DNA of 64,000 nucleotides from JAYPHU01 sp964611435 (lineage in GTDB: Bacteria > Pseudomonadota > Alphaproteobacteria > Rhodospirillales > UBA2165): the NCBI GenBank assembly GCA_964611435.1, contig CAZSXT010000001.1, positions 62,001 through 126,000 of the forward strand, given 5' to 3'. The notes beneath the pieces are model-generated. The model worked only from the letters and a program-made list of their open reading frames with translations. It made no database searches and was not told the DNA's origin. The position numbers and the translations under genes were made by a program. Below, piece by piece: positions 36,587-44,430 of this stretch; position 1 is the first letter of the stretch, and the number at the start of each line of letters is the position of its first letter.

Positions 36587-37911
36587 AAGTTCGGCATGAT
36601 CGACGGCAGGCCGATGGCCAGGGCGGGGACCAGGAAGATCAAGCCCAGGATCACCAGGTCGGCGATCACAAACGGAATGACGCCGACGAAAATCTTGGAA
36701 AGATCCACGTCCGGGATCACTGATTTCACCGTAAACACATTGATGCCGATGGGCGGGGTGATGAGCCCTAGTTCCACCACGATGATCACGACGATGCCGA
36801 ACCAGATCAGGTACATGTCCGGATCCAGGCCGGATAGTTCCGCCACCCCTTCGAGGGACGGCAGGAACACCGGGATAATGAGCAGCAGAATGCCGATGCT
36901 TTCAAAGATCATGCCCAGGATTACGCAAATGGCGCAGATCATCAGGGGTAGACCCCAGGGGCCAAGCTCGAAACTATCGGTGAAGTCGACCAGCTCGCTG
37001 GACAGGCCGGCAAAGTTCAGGAACTGGCCAAAGATCAACGCAGCGCCGCCGATGATAAAAATCCGGGCGGATACGACGACCGCGTCGCTGAACACTTCGA
37101 TGTTTTCCTTGATGCTCCACATCCTGCCGCGGGAGAGCGCAAAGATAAACGCGCCGACACAACCCACAGCGCCGGCTTCCGTCGGTGTGAAAACGCCCAG
37201 ATAAATGCCGCCCAGGACCAGACCGAATAGAACGATGATCGGCCAAGTCTTGGCTAGCGTGCGCCGCTTTTCCGCCCAGTCAACCGGATCGCCGGGAGGG
37301 CCCAGTTCCGGGTTAATGGTCACCCGGACGTAAATCGCCGCCAGGTAGGAAAGGGTCAGCAGGATACCCGGCACCACGCCGGCGATGAAAAGCGTGCCGA
37401 TGTTGGTTTCTGTGACAATGCCGTAAATAATCATGGGCACGCTGGGCGGGATCATGATCCCGAGGGTGCCGCCGGCAGCTAGGGTGCCGGAAGCCAGCGA
37501 GTCCATATACTTGTATTTGCGCATGGGCGGCATGGCGACGCGGGACATCGTGGCCGCCGTCGCCAGGGAGCTGCCGCTGACCGCCGAGAACCCGGCGCAG
37601 GAGAGCACGGTCGCCATGGCGAGGCCGCCCCGGTACTTGCCGACCCAGGCGTAGCCCGCCTCGTACAATTCGTCGGAGATATTAGCCCGCTGGATCAATG
37701 TCCCCATGAGGATAAACAGCGGAATGACCGAGAGACCGAACAGGGTGGCGAAGTCGAAAATTTCCTGGCCCGACAGAATGATCGCGCCGTTGATATCTCC
37801 CCTGACCCACAAAAAGCCGACAAAGCCGACGGCCAGGGTGGCGTAGGCGAGGGGGATGCCGAGGAAGCTAAGGCCTAGAATTGCTGCAAAGCCGACGAGA
37901 GATTCAAACAT
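36583..37911 (-). CDS. TRAP transporter large permease (DctM-type)
   Basis: A 442-residue membrane protein with about 12 helices. Seen: LGIMIPPSVPMIIYGIVTETNIGTLF (positions about 150-175), LGLITPPIGINVFTVKS and the N-terminal AYATLAVGFVGFLWV region, which fix it as the large permease of a tripartite ATP-independent periplasmic transporter driving organic-acid uptake with sodium or protons. Its ATG overlaps the stop of the small permease by one base. The stop overlaps the convergent cyclase-family gene. Confidence 0.95.
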   Translation of the reverse strand: MFESLVGFAAILGLSFLGIPLAYATLAVGFVGFLWVRGDINGAIILSGQEIFDFATLFGLSVIPLFILMGTLIQRANISDELYEAGYAWVGKYRGGLAMATVLSCAGFSAVSGSSLATAATMSRVAMPPMRKYKYMDSLASGTLAAGGTLGIMIPPSVPMIIYGIVTETNIGTLFIAGVVPGILLTLSYLAAIYVRVTINPELGPPGDPVDWAEKRRTLAKTWPIIVLFGLVLGGIYLGVFTPTEAGAVGCVGAFIFALSRGRMWSIKENIEVFSDAVVVSARIFIIGGAALIFGQFLNFAGLSSELVDFTDSFELGPWGLPLMICAICVILGMIFESIGILLLIIPVFLPSLEGVAELSGLDPDMYLIWFGIVVIIVVELGLITPPIGINVFTVKSVIPDVDLSKIFVGVIPFVIADLVILGLIFLVPALAIGLPSIMPNF

Positions 37912-38420
37912 TAGACGCCTCCCTCTTCATCGACGTTGGAAGCGACTTCACCATGACCCGGCAGCTTGTTCTTGATGGATCGGATGCACATCAACACCGC
38001 AAAAAAACAAAGAACCGAGGCGAGGCTACCCAACCACCACCAATTCCAGTGCCGGATTTCCGTGTCATTGCCCTGCTCGTACATGAAGAACGTATAGTTG
38101 GTGATGAGGTACGTGACCGCGATGATGCCCAGCAGGTTGGTCGATAGGCTGAGAATTTTGTAGTAGCGGGGGATGGTGCGGAGGAAAAACGGTTCCAGCA
38201 GCGTGACGACGATATGAGATCGCTCGCCGGAAACGATCACCAGCCCGCAGAAGACGACGGTGCCCAGCAGGAACTCGGTCATTTCGTTGCTGCCCAGGAT
38301 CGGCTCACCTATCCAATAGCGTAGGTTCACGTCAATGAAGGTCAATAGCATCATGGTGGCCAAGGCGATGGTCGCCAGCCATTTGACGTATTTATGGATA
38401 ATGTCTGTTAAGCCTACCAT
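37911..38420 (-). CDS. TRAP transporter small permease (DctQ-type)
   Basis: A 169-residue protein with four predicted transmembrane helices, e.g. WLATIALATMMLLTFIDVNL and LLGTVVFCGLVIVSGE, as in DctQ family proteins. Translationally coupled to the large permease (one-base overlap). It lies 126 bases downstream of the binding-protein gene; an intercistronic hairpin separates them. Confidence 0.9.
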   Translation of the reverse strand: MVGLTDIIHKYVKWLATIALATMMLLTFIDVNLRYWIGEPILGSNEMTEFLLGTVVFCGLVIVSGERSHIVVTLLEPFFLRTIPRYYKILSLSTNLLGIIAVTYLITNYTFFMYEQGNDTEIRHWNWWWLGSLASVLCFFAVLMCIRSIKNKLPGHGEVASNVDEEGGV

Positions 38421-38463
38421 GTCGCCATCCCCTCAGGCGGTCGAGCCTAGCTGTAGATTAAAA

Positions 38464-38502
38464 GACGACACCGGAAAGTAAACCTAACCGGTGCCGTCCA
38501 TT
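38464..38502. terminator. Intercistronic hairpin between TRAP binding-protein and permease genes
   Basis: GACGACACCGG pairs with CCGGTGCCGTC with one mismatch and a 13-base loop. T-runs exist on both strands (TTTT after it on the minus strand). It would partly terminate after the binding-protein gene and keep the permeases at lower level. Confidence 0.7.
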
Positions 38503-38546
38503 TTTATGACTTGGAATCCGGTCAGCTTGCCGGGTTCCCGAAGTGC

Positions 38547-39581
38547 CTACATACCGGCCACGACCTTGTCGTAGTCAGCCAGCACGGCCTTGCCGTCCAC
38601 ACCAATTTTGGCGGCGCGGGCGATCCAGGCCTCGACCTGTTTGGAAGCGGCTTTTTGCAGCGCCGCTTCGAACGCGGGGTCGGCCTTGTGTTCTTTCATG
38701 CCGGCCTTGGCGAGTTTCTTTTGGGCGACCACTTCGAAATCATCGCTGTCCTGACCAATCCGCTTGGCAATTTTGGCCCCGGACACGGACGTGATCTGTT
38801 GCTTCACGTTGCCGGGCAGCGCGTCCCATTTCTGCTTATTCACCATCCATTGGAAAGACGGCATCATAATGGAACGGCTGGTAAAGGTGCCGTGTTTCGG
38901 GAAGGTGGTGCCCGCAAAGTTCACCACGCCACCCCGGGTCGCGCCAATCAGGCCTTGAACCACCTTGGTTTGGGTGAATTCCGCCATCCGGGCGGCCGGT
39001 CCGGACACGTGATTAATGTCCATGGCTTTCATGGTGCGGGAGGATGTGCCCGCCAGAGCCCAGAGCTTCTGGCTCTTCAAATCCTCGACAGAATTGATGG
39101 GTTTGTCTTGGGCGGTAAAGAAATGGACACCGGAAAATTGGAACTGGGCCAGGACATGCACGTTGTCGTCGGCAAATTCGTTCTTGCCGGCAAAGTGCTT
39201 GTTCCAGGTTTCCATGAACGCGACGGAACCTTGGGCGCCGGTACCTTTATTGATGAACGGAAGGATACCAAAACCGGGGCCAACCGCGCGCTTGGCGGTA
39301 AAGGCGTGGAAGATAAAGGCGCAGTCATAGGTGCCGGCGGCGATGCCGTCGATCTGTTTGGGCGGCGGGGCGGCGTTGGCCGGCAGGAAGCGCGGTTTCA
39401 CGGCGCCGTTAGTCGCCTTGGCGACATCCTTACCCCAGGCCTTCAAGCCCTTGTTCACAAAGTGCTTCGGGCCCGTAAAGACGTTGCAGACCCAGTTTTC
39501 GGCGGCATGGCCGGTGTTGGCGCTGGCGGCCAGGACAACCGCCGCACCGGCGGCGACTGCCGTTAGTTTTGACTTGAGCAT
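38547..39581 (-). CDS. TRAP transporter substrate-binding protein (DctP-type)
   Basis: A 344-residue periplasmic binding protein. A Sec signal peptide (MLKSKLTAVAAGAAVVLAAS, cleavage near AHA-AE at residue 26) precedes the mature domain. Family features: DLKSQKLWALAGTSSRTMKA, GATRGGVVNFAGTTFPKHG and FPSFQWMVNKQKWDALPGN-like segment near residue 240 (here MPSFQWMVNKQKWD). The ligand is unknown; the neighbouring cyclase and HPPD genes make an aromatic or keto acid plausible. Unusually far (126 bases, with a hairpin) from dctQ. Confidence 0.92.
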   Translation of the reverse strand: MLKSKLTAVAAGAAVVLAASANTGHAAENWVCNVFTGPKHFVNKGLKAWGKDVAKATNGAVKPRFLPANAAPPPKQIDGIAAGTYDCAFIFHAFTAKRAVGPGFGILPFINKGTGAQGSVAFMETWNKHFAGKNEFADDNVHVLAQFQFSGVHFFTAQDKPINSVEDLKSQKLWALAGTSSRTMKAMDINHVSGPAARMAEFTQTKVVQGLIGATRGGVVNFAGTTFPKHGTFTSRSIMMPSFQWMVNKQKWDALPGNVKQQITSVSGAKIAKRIGQDSDDFEVVAQKKLAKAGMKEHKADPAFEAALQKAASKQVEAWIARAAKIGVDGKAVLADYDKVVAGM

Positions 39582-39745
39582 AGACGAATTCCTCCCATGG
39601 AATGCTGTTGTAAGTTATTGAAATACGCGGTTAATGCAATGTAGCGCAAGCGGGGTCGCGCGGGCAAGTTTCCATCTAGAAAATTTCATAGGGTGGAATA
39701 TTCTCGCTTTAAGGTAACGCTTTGATATTGAAGGAGAATTTTCTA

Positions 39746-40516
39746 CTACCCCGAAATGATCTGGGCCGAACTCTTCAAATGTTGGAGATGACGTTTCGCC
39801 ATTTCTTCATGACCGGCTTTATTCAGCGGCCAGACCAGAGACAGGCTGCCTGCTAGGCCGTTTTTGCCGAATAGCGGAAGGGCAATATCCATCGGTTCCT
39901 CGCCGTAGTCAGAACTGTCCGGCCAATAGCCGGAGGCCCGAACCGCATATCCGCGTGCTCTTGTTTCGTTCAGTTCATGATCCAGATGTCCGCTGGTAAG
40001 TGCAAAACGTTCTGCCGGAGAATCCATCCGCAAGATATGCGCGAGGTGATGTTGCCGGTCCTGCCGCGAAAGCGCGCTCAGTATCGCCCGTCCGGGAGAG
40101 GAAAAAATCAACGAGGGGCGAAATCCGACGACCATGGGGTCTACGCCGTTCGCCTGTTTTTGCCGTGTGGATTCGACGACCTCGAGGGTTCCCGTGGCAA
40201 CCAATAGTGTGAGGTCACAGGGTAGCCCGGTGGCTCGGCTCAGGCGCACCATTTCCGGTCCGGCGGAACGGCCATAATCGACGGCGTTGTGGCTCTCTGG
40301 CTCCTCGCGGCGTTGACGTTCTGTCGCCAAATATTTCCCGTCGTTCAATCGTCGATGCACCCATCCTCGTTCGCCCATTGTTTTTAAGAGACGTAAAAGC
40401 GTCGCCTTCGGCAGGTCTGTTTGTTTCGCTAGTTCGGCGAGAGATAGTGCGCCAGCCTCGGACAATTGCTCAAGAACGGATAATCCTCGATCAAGGGATT
40501 GAATGCTTTTAACCAT
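39746..40516 (-). CDS. IclR-family transcriptional regulator
   Basis: A 256-residue repressor/activator. N-terminal winged helix: SIQSLDRGLSVLEQL, LSLAELAKQTDLPKATLLRLLKTM (about residues 24-47). The C-terminal effector domain has PSLIFSSPGRAILSALS and RARGYAVRASGYWP. The ATG at 40516 (MVKSIQSL) is preferred; an in-frame ATG at 40543 would put the operator-like palindrome inside the gene. It is divergent from the HPPD gene and probably regulates it and itself. Confidence 0.9.
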   Translation of the reverse strand: MVKSIQSLDRGLSVLEQLSEAGALSLAELAKQTDLPKATLLRLLKTMGERGWVHRRLNDGKYLATERQRREEPESHNAVDYGRSAGPEMVRLSRATGLPCDLTLLVATGTLEVVESTRQKQANGVDPMVVGFRPSLIFSSPGRAILSALSRQDRQHHLAHILRMDSPAERFALTSGHLDHELNETRARGYAVRASGYWPDSSDYGEEPMDIALPLFGKNGLAGSLSLVWPLNKAGHEEMAKRHLQHLKSSAQIISG

Positions 40517-40524
40517 GCATAATC

Positions 40525-40541
40525 GTTTCACATTGTGAAAC
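40525..40541. promoter_or_regulatory. Perfect palindrome, probable IclR operator
   Basis: GTTTCACATTGTGAAAC: two 7-bp arms with a 3-base spacer. It lies in the 88-base gap between the divergent IclR and HPPD genes, nine bases from the regulator ATG. Size and form match IclR-family operators. Confidence 0.75.
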
Positions 40542-40604
40542 ATTCGTCTAGTAGCGAACGGAACGCCGTTTTAAAATTTACCGCATGTGACGAGGAGATA
40601 CGGC

Positions 40605-41684
40605 ATGGCTGATTTGTTTGATAACCCGGTGGGACTGGATGGATTCGAATTCGTTGAGTTCGCAGCGCCCGAACCCGCAAAGCTGGAACAGGTATTTGAA
40701 AGCCTGGGGTTTGTCCGGTTGGCGGAGCACAGATCCAAAAACGTGAGCCTTTATCGGCAGGGACATATCAACTTCATCGTCAATCGGGAAGATCGCAGTC
40801 TGGCGGATTACTTTGCCGAAGAACATGGGCCGTCGGCCTGTGGCATGGCCTTTCGGGTGCGGGATGCCCATGCGGCGTACAAGCACTTGATGGAGAAGGG
40901 CGCGCAACCGATCGACATCCCGACAGGGCCGATGGAGCTGCGGTTACCGGCTATTAAAGGCATCGGCGGTGCGCCCATCTATTTGATTGACCGATACGAC
41001 GACGAGTCCAGTATCTATGACATCGATTTCAAATACGCGGATGGTAGTGATCAACACCCCGCCGGCGCCGGCCTGTTGGAGATTGATCACCTGACCCACA
41101 ATGTATATCGGGGCCGAATGGCCTTTTGGGCCGAGTATTATGAGCGGCTGTTCAATTTCCGGGAAATCCGTTTTTTCGACATTAAGGGCGAATACACGGG
41201 ACTCACGTCCAAGGCGATGACGGCGCCGGACGGCAAGATCCGGATTCCCCTGAATGAAGAGGCGGCGGGCAGTGAAGGGCAGATTGAGGAATTCTTGATG
41301 GCTTTTAATGGGGAAGGCATTCAGCACATCGCACTGTCCACAGAAGATATTTACGGCACCGTGGATCAACTTCGGTCCAATGGCATTGAGTTCATGTCAC
41401 CACCGCCCGATACCTATTACGAGATGCTGGAAGAGCGTTTGCCTGGTCATGGTGAACCGGTGAAAGATATGCAATCCCGCGGCATATTGGTCGATGGCAG
41501 TACGGCGGAAGGTGATCCCCGCATTCTCTTGCAAATCTTTACGGACACCCTCTTGGGGCCGGTATTCTTTGAAATCATCCAACGAAAAAAAGATGAAGGC
41601 TTCGGCGAAGGAAACTTTCAGGCGCTGTTCGATTCCATCGAAAGGGACCAGGTTGCTCATGGCGTGGTTGGAGGCGGGGATTAA
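40605..41684 (+). CDS. hppD: 4-hydroxyphenylpyruvate dioxygenase
   Basis: Non-heme iron enzyme converting 4-hydroxyphenylpyruvate to homogentisate in tyrosine catabolism. 359 residues with two VOC-fold halves. Iron ligands are seen as H162 (EIDHLTHNV), H241 (GIQHIALST) and E323 (VFFEIIQRK), one residue off the Pseudomonas numbering (161/240/322). C-terminal GFGEGNFQALFDSIERDQ is conserved in the enzyme. The ATG at 40605 follows GAGGAGA. Homogentisate dioxygenase genes are not in the window. Control by the adjacent IclR protein is likely. Confidence 0.95.
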   Translation: MADLFDNPVGLDGFEFVEFAAPEPAKLEQVFESLGFVRLAEHRSKNVSLYRQGHINFIVNREDRSLADYFAEEHGPSACGMAFRVRDAHAAYKHLMEKGAQPIDIPTGPMELRLPAIKGIGGAPIYLIDRYDDESSIYDIDFKYADGSDQHPAGAGLLEIDHLTHNVYRGRMAFWAEYYERLFNFREIRFFDIKGEYTGLTSKAMTAPDGKIRIPLNEEAAGSEGQIEEFLMAFNGEGIQHIALSTEDIYGTVDQLRSNGIEFMSPPPDTYYEMLEERLPGHGEPVKDMQSRGILVDGSTAEGDPRILLQIFTDTLLGPVFFEIIQRKKDEGFGEGNFQALFDSIERDQVAHGVVGGGD

Positions 41685-41892
41685 GCCGTTTTATGCCCGT
41701 TTATCTACCAAAATAATTTGTAGATTAAACATTGTAAAAACACGTGCTAATTTTTCAACTTCCACTATACTGCGCACCATCGTTCTGCAGGTTCGGAAGT
41801 AAACCATTTAACTTGGCGTCGTTTCTCGCATCTGTATCCACCGTTTGAGTGATCGAGCGATAAGACACAGTAGACTGATATTTGGAGTAAAC

Positions 41893-42099
41893 ATGCAAGG
41901 TACAGTTAAGTGGTTCAATCCGACCAAAGGATACGGATTTATTGAACCGGCCGAAGGCGACAAAGATGTCTTCGTGCACATCTCGGCCGTTGAAAAAGCC
42001 GGGCTACAATCGCTTAGTGAAGGACAAAAGGTCGAATTCGAATTGGTGCCTGGCCGCGATGGCCGGACTGCCGCGGACAATCTTTCCGTCGTCGAATAA
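41893..42099 (+). CDS. Cold-shock protein, CspA family
   Basis: A 68-residue single cold-shock domain that binds single-stranded RNA/DNA. RNP1 KGYGFIEP and RNP2 DVFVHISAV are intact, after MQGTVKWFNPT. GGAG precedes the ATG by about five bases. The 208-base gap upstream (41685-41892) has no gene; it contains TATACT at about 41764-41769 as a possible -10 element and presumably a long structured leader as in other csp genes. A shared terminator follows. Confidence 0.93.
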   Translation: MQGTVKWFNPTKGYGFIEPAEGDKDVFVHISAVEKAGLQSLSEGQKVEFELVPGRDGRTAADNLSVVE

Positions 42100-42197
42100 G
42101 CCTGTTTCCCGTCATCGCTGAGTTGGTGAACCGCTGGAGTGTATCCGGCGGTCGCTATCTTTTTGCGTTTTGATAGAGAAGCCAGACATAGAATAAA

Positions 42198-42228
42198 AAA
42201 AAACGGGGGCCATTTGGCCCCCGTTTCT
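42198..42228. terminator. Bidirectional terminator, csp and ABC binding-protein genes
   Basis: AAACGGGGGCC pairs with GGCCCCCGTTT around ATTT. The A-run before it becomes a long T-run on the minus strand, where it ends the ABC binding-protein gene; on the plus strand TTTCTTG follows. Confidence 0.93.
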
Positions 42229-42245
42229 TGTTCTCGGGATGAGGC

Positions 42246-43274
42246 TTAACGCTTCATCTTGCACTGATCGCGAACACTGGACTTGGAGTCCGTCACCACG
42301 ACGCCGCGATTTTGGACGGTCCAGGAACCGTCGGCGGCCTTGATAACTTCGCGGGCATAGAAGTCTTGGATCGGATAGTGGTTGAAGTCGTATTTGAACT
42401 TGCCACGAACAGCGGCGAAGTCAGCCTTCTCCAGCGCGGCGCGCATTTGATCCATCTTGGACAAATCGCCGTTGACCGCATCCAGACCCGACTTGATCAG
42501 CATGATGGTCTCGTAAGCTTGTGCAGCGAAGTGAGACGGAAGTTGTTTATGTTTCTTCTTGTAGTCCGCCACGAACTTTTTGTTGGCGGCATTTGGCAGG
42601 TCCGGCGACCATTGGTTGGTCTGGTAGGTGCCGACAACGTTCGTACCGTTCTTTTGGAAGATCGGCAGGTTCGCCATATCGATGGAGAACACGTGATAGA
42701 GCGGCGTCGTCTTGTTCATGCCGGCCTGATCATACTGGAGGAAAAACTTGGGTCCCCAGGCGCCGGGATAAAAGACCACGACCGCGTCCGGCTTTGCAGC
42801 CTTGACCTTGGTAATTTCAGCGGACCAATCCTTGTGGCTCGTCGGGACCAGTTCGCGGCCGACAACCTTACCCTTGTAGGTGCTTTCGATCCCGCCGACG
42901 ACCTGCTTACCCGCCGCGTAGTTGAGGGACAGGATGTAGAGGTTTTTGACGCCGCGTTTGTTAAGGAACTCGCCCATGGCGGCGGCGTTCTGGCTGTTGT
43001 CCCAGGACACATTAAAGAAGTTCTTGTGGCAACGTTTGCCGGCAAAATCTGTATGACCAGCGTTGGCGCTGAACATAAATTTGTTGGCGCGGAGAGCCAC
43101 CGGCGCGGACGCGTTCAAAACGTGCGACCAGATGTAGCCGGCCATGATGTCCACCTTGTCGGACTTGATCAGCTTTTCGGTTTTCTGTTTGCCGATATTT
43201 GGCTTCAGCCCGTCATCTTCATAAATGATGCTGACTTTTTTGCCGCCCATTGTGCTGTTGATGTGATCCAGCGC
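42246..43274 (-). CDS. ABC transporter branched-chain amino-acid-type binding protein, 5' end lost in gap
   Basis: 343 residues are readable before the frame enters the N-gap; the signal peptide and first part are missing. Seen: KKVSIIYEDDGLKPNIGKQK, MAGYIWSHVLNASAPVALRA, and SHFAAQAYETIMLIKSGLDA, the pattern of type I periplasmic ligand-binding (LivJ/Peripla_BP_6) proteins. Several Trp/Tyr residues in the pocket region suggest an aromatic or amide ligand, which is inference. A long in-frame run through the N stretch into the next gene is an artefact of gap filling. Permease and ATPase genes are absent locally. Confidence 0.88.
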   Translation of the reverse strand, partial: ALDHINSTMGGKKVSIIYEDDGLKPNIGKQKTEKLIKSDKVDIMAGYIWSHVLNASAPVALRANKFMFSANAGHTDFAGKRCHKNFFNVSWDNSQNAAAMGEFLNKRGVKNLYILSLNYAAGKQVVGGIESTYKGKVVGRELVPTSHKDWSAEITKVKAAKPDAVVVFYPGAWGPKFFLQYDQAGMNKTTPLYHVFSIDMANLPIFQKNGTNVVGTYQTNQWSPDLPNAANKKFVADYKKKHKQLPSHFAAQAYETIMLIKSGLDAVNGDLSKMDQMRAALEKADFAAVRGKFKYDFNHYPIQDFYAREVIKAADGSWTVQNRGVVVTDSKSSVRDQCKMKR

Positions 43275-43374
43275 NNNNNNNNNNNNNNNNNNNNNNNNNN
43301 NNNNNNNNNNNNNNNNNNNNNNNNNNNNNNNNNNNNNNNNNNNNNNNNNNNNNNNNNNNNNNNNNNNNNNNNNN
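43275..43374. other. Assembly gap of exactly 100 N
   Basis: A run of 100 undetermined bases, the conventional scaffold gap of unknown true size. It truncates genes on both sides; distances across it are unreliable. Confidence 0.99.
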
Positions 43375-44099
43375 GGCCAGATACGTTCGCCGATGCTGGG
43401 ACTGCCCGGTGCATGCGCCGTGTAGTTCACCACCTTGTTAGTCCATTCGCCGTCGGTAAAGGCCAACGACTCGTGGCCCATGAAATTATCATGGTGCGCT
43501 TGGGCCGAGACAAATTCGTACAGGATCACGTGTTTCACCCAGCCCGCAACGGTTACCAGTTTTCGGGCTGCGACGGCGCCCTCCATCCGGGCGATGGCCG
43601 GCAGCCGGTAGTCTGCGTACCAATCGATCAGATCAAATTCTTCTTCCACGCTCCGTACGCGGAAATGACCGAGCTGGATAAACGGCGCCGGTGTTGAGCT
43701 GGGCGCGCGCTGGTCCAGAGCCGGACCGTTTACACGCGCCTGTTCCGTGGTCACCACCTTCCGGCGGCCCTGCTGTAGGGCGAGCATCTGTTGCGTTTCC
43801 GGCGAGGTTTCATCGATCTTGTCGAAGTTGGGCTGAAAGAAAACATGCGGGCTGCCGGCGCCCACCATCATCGCGTATTCGGAGCCCTGGGGAATTTCGT
43901 CCATATCCGGCGGCCGGCCGACGACCGTGGAGAGCTTCTTTACCATCTCGTCGGTCTTGATGATCTTGTAGTGGGCGGTCCAGAGAATTCCGGGGCGGGA
44001 CAAGACCTCCGGCAGGTAGGTGCCATGCAGCCAATTCAGGTAGTCATCCCGGTCTTCGTCCTTCAGGTCGTACCAAACGATGCGGATGCTTTCATCCAT
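43375..44099 (-). CDS. EthD-like hypothetical protein, 3' end lost in gap
   Basis: 241 residues are readable from the ATG at 44099 (MDESIRIVWYDLKDEDRDDY) to the gap. Two related alpha/beta units are suggested: VWYDLKDEDRDDYLNWLHGTYLPEVLSRPG (about 9-38) and FDLIDWYADYRLPAIARMEG (about 160-179), each like a dimeric alpha-beta-barrel (EthD/YciI-type) half. Function unknown. The remainder, and whether a gene for the ABC binding protein N-terminus lies in the gap, cannot be told. An in-frame ATG 12 codons upstream is not favoured. Confidence 0.65.
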
Positions 44100-44430
44100 G
44101 ACAATTTCCTCAAATTTTTTTTCGCAGCCGGTCAAAACCGATTCTTAAACAGCTTCATTCCGATCCAGGAAAGTTTAGAATGATTCTTCTAAATAAGATC
44201 GAAAATTTGGATTGTTCAATTCATTTCATGGGTTGCCCTGTTGATACTACTTAGATACATTCCCTTGCGCTTGGATAAAAACGGGCGAGTTTAACAGGGA
44301 ATGCTCTTGTGGGGCCGTCGGAAATGACGGCCCCATTTTTAATGGCCGGCCGCTATTGGGGCTGGTCTGAAATCCCGTAATCTCAAAATTTAAATGATTG
44401 GTCTCGCTGCGGAAGCGCCGCAAAAGAAAA
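44100..44430. other. Intergenic region with orphan plus-strand terminator
   Basis: No gene was found between two minus-strand genes. It includes the hairpin at 44311-44340. A weak sigma70-like pair on the plus strand (TTGCCC near 44233, TACATT 17 bases later) precedes the hairpin. A short untranslated RNA of about 70 bases is possible. Confidence 0.5.
44311..44340 (+). terminator. Orphan rho-independent terminator
   Basis: GGGGCCGTC pairs with GACGGCCCC around GGAAAT, then ATTTTT, on the plus strand only. Neighbouring genes are on the minus strand; the last plus-strand gene ends at 42099, before another terminator. Confidence 0.85.

Noticed and set aside
41685..41892. Hidden gene or tRNA between hppD and the cold-shock gene
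   Set aside because: No frame with a ribosome site and no cloverleaf; it is best read as the promoter and leader of the cold-shock gene.
42312..43697. Plus-strand frame of 461 codons running across the N-gap
   Set aside because: Antisense to two recognised minus-strand genes and open only because N bases cannot make stops.
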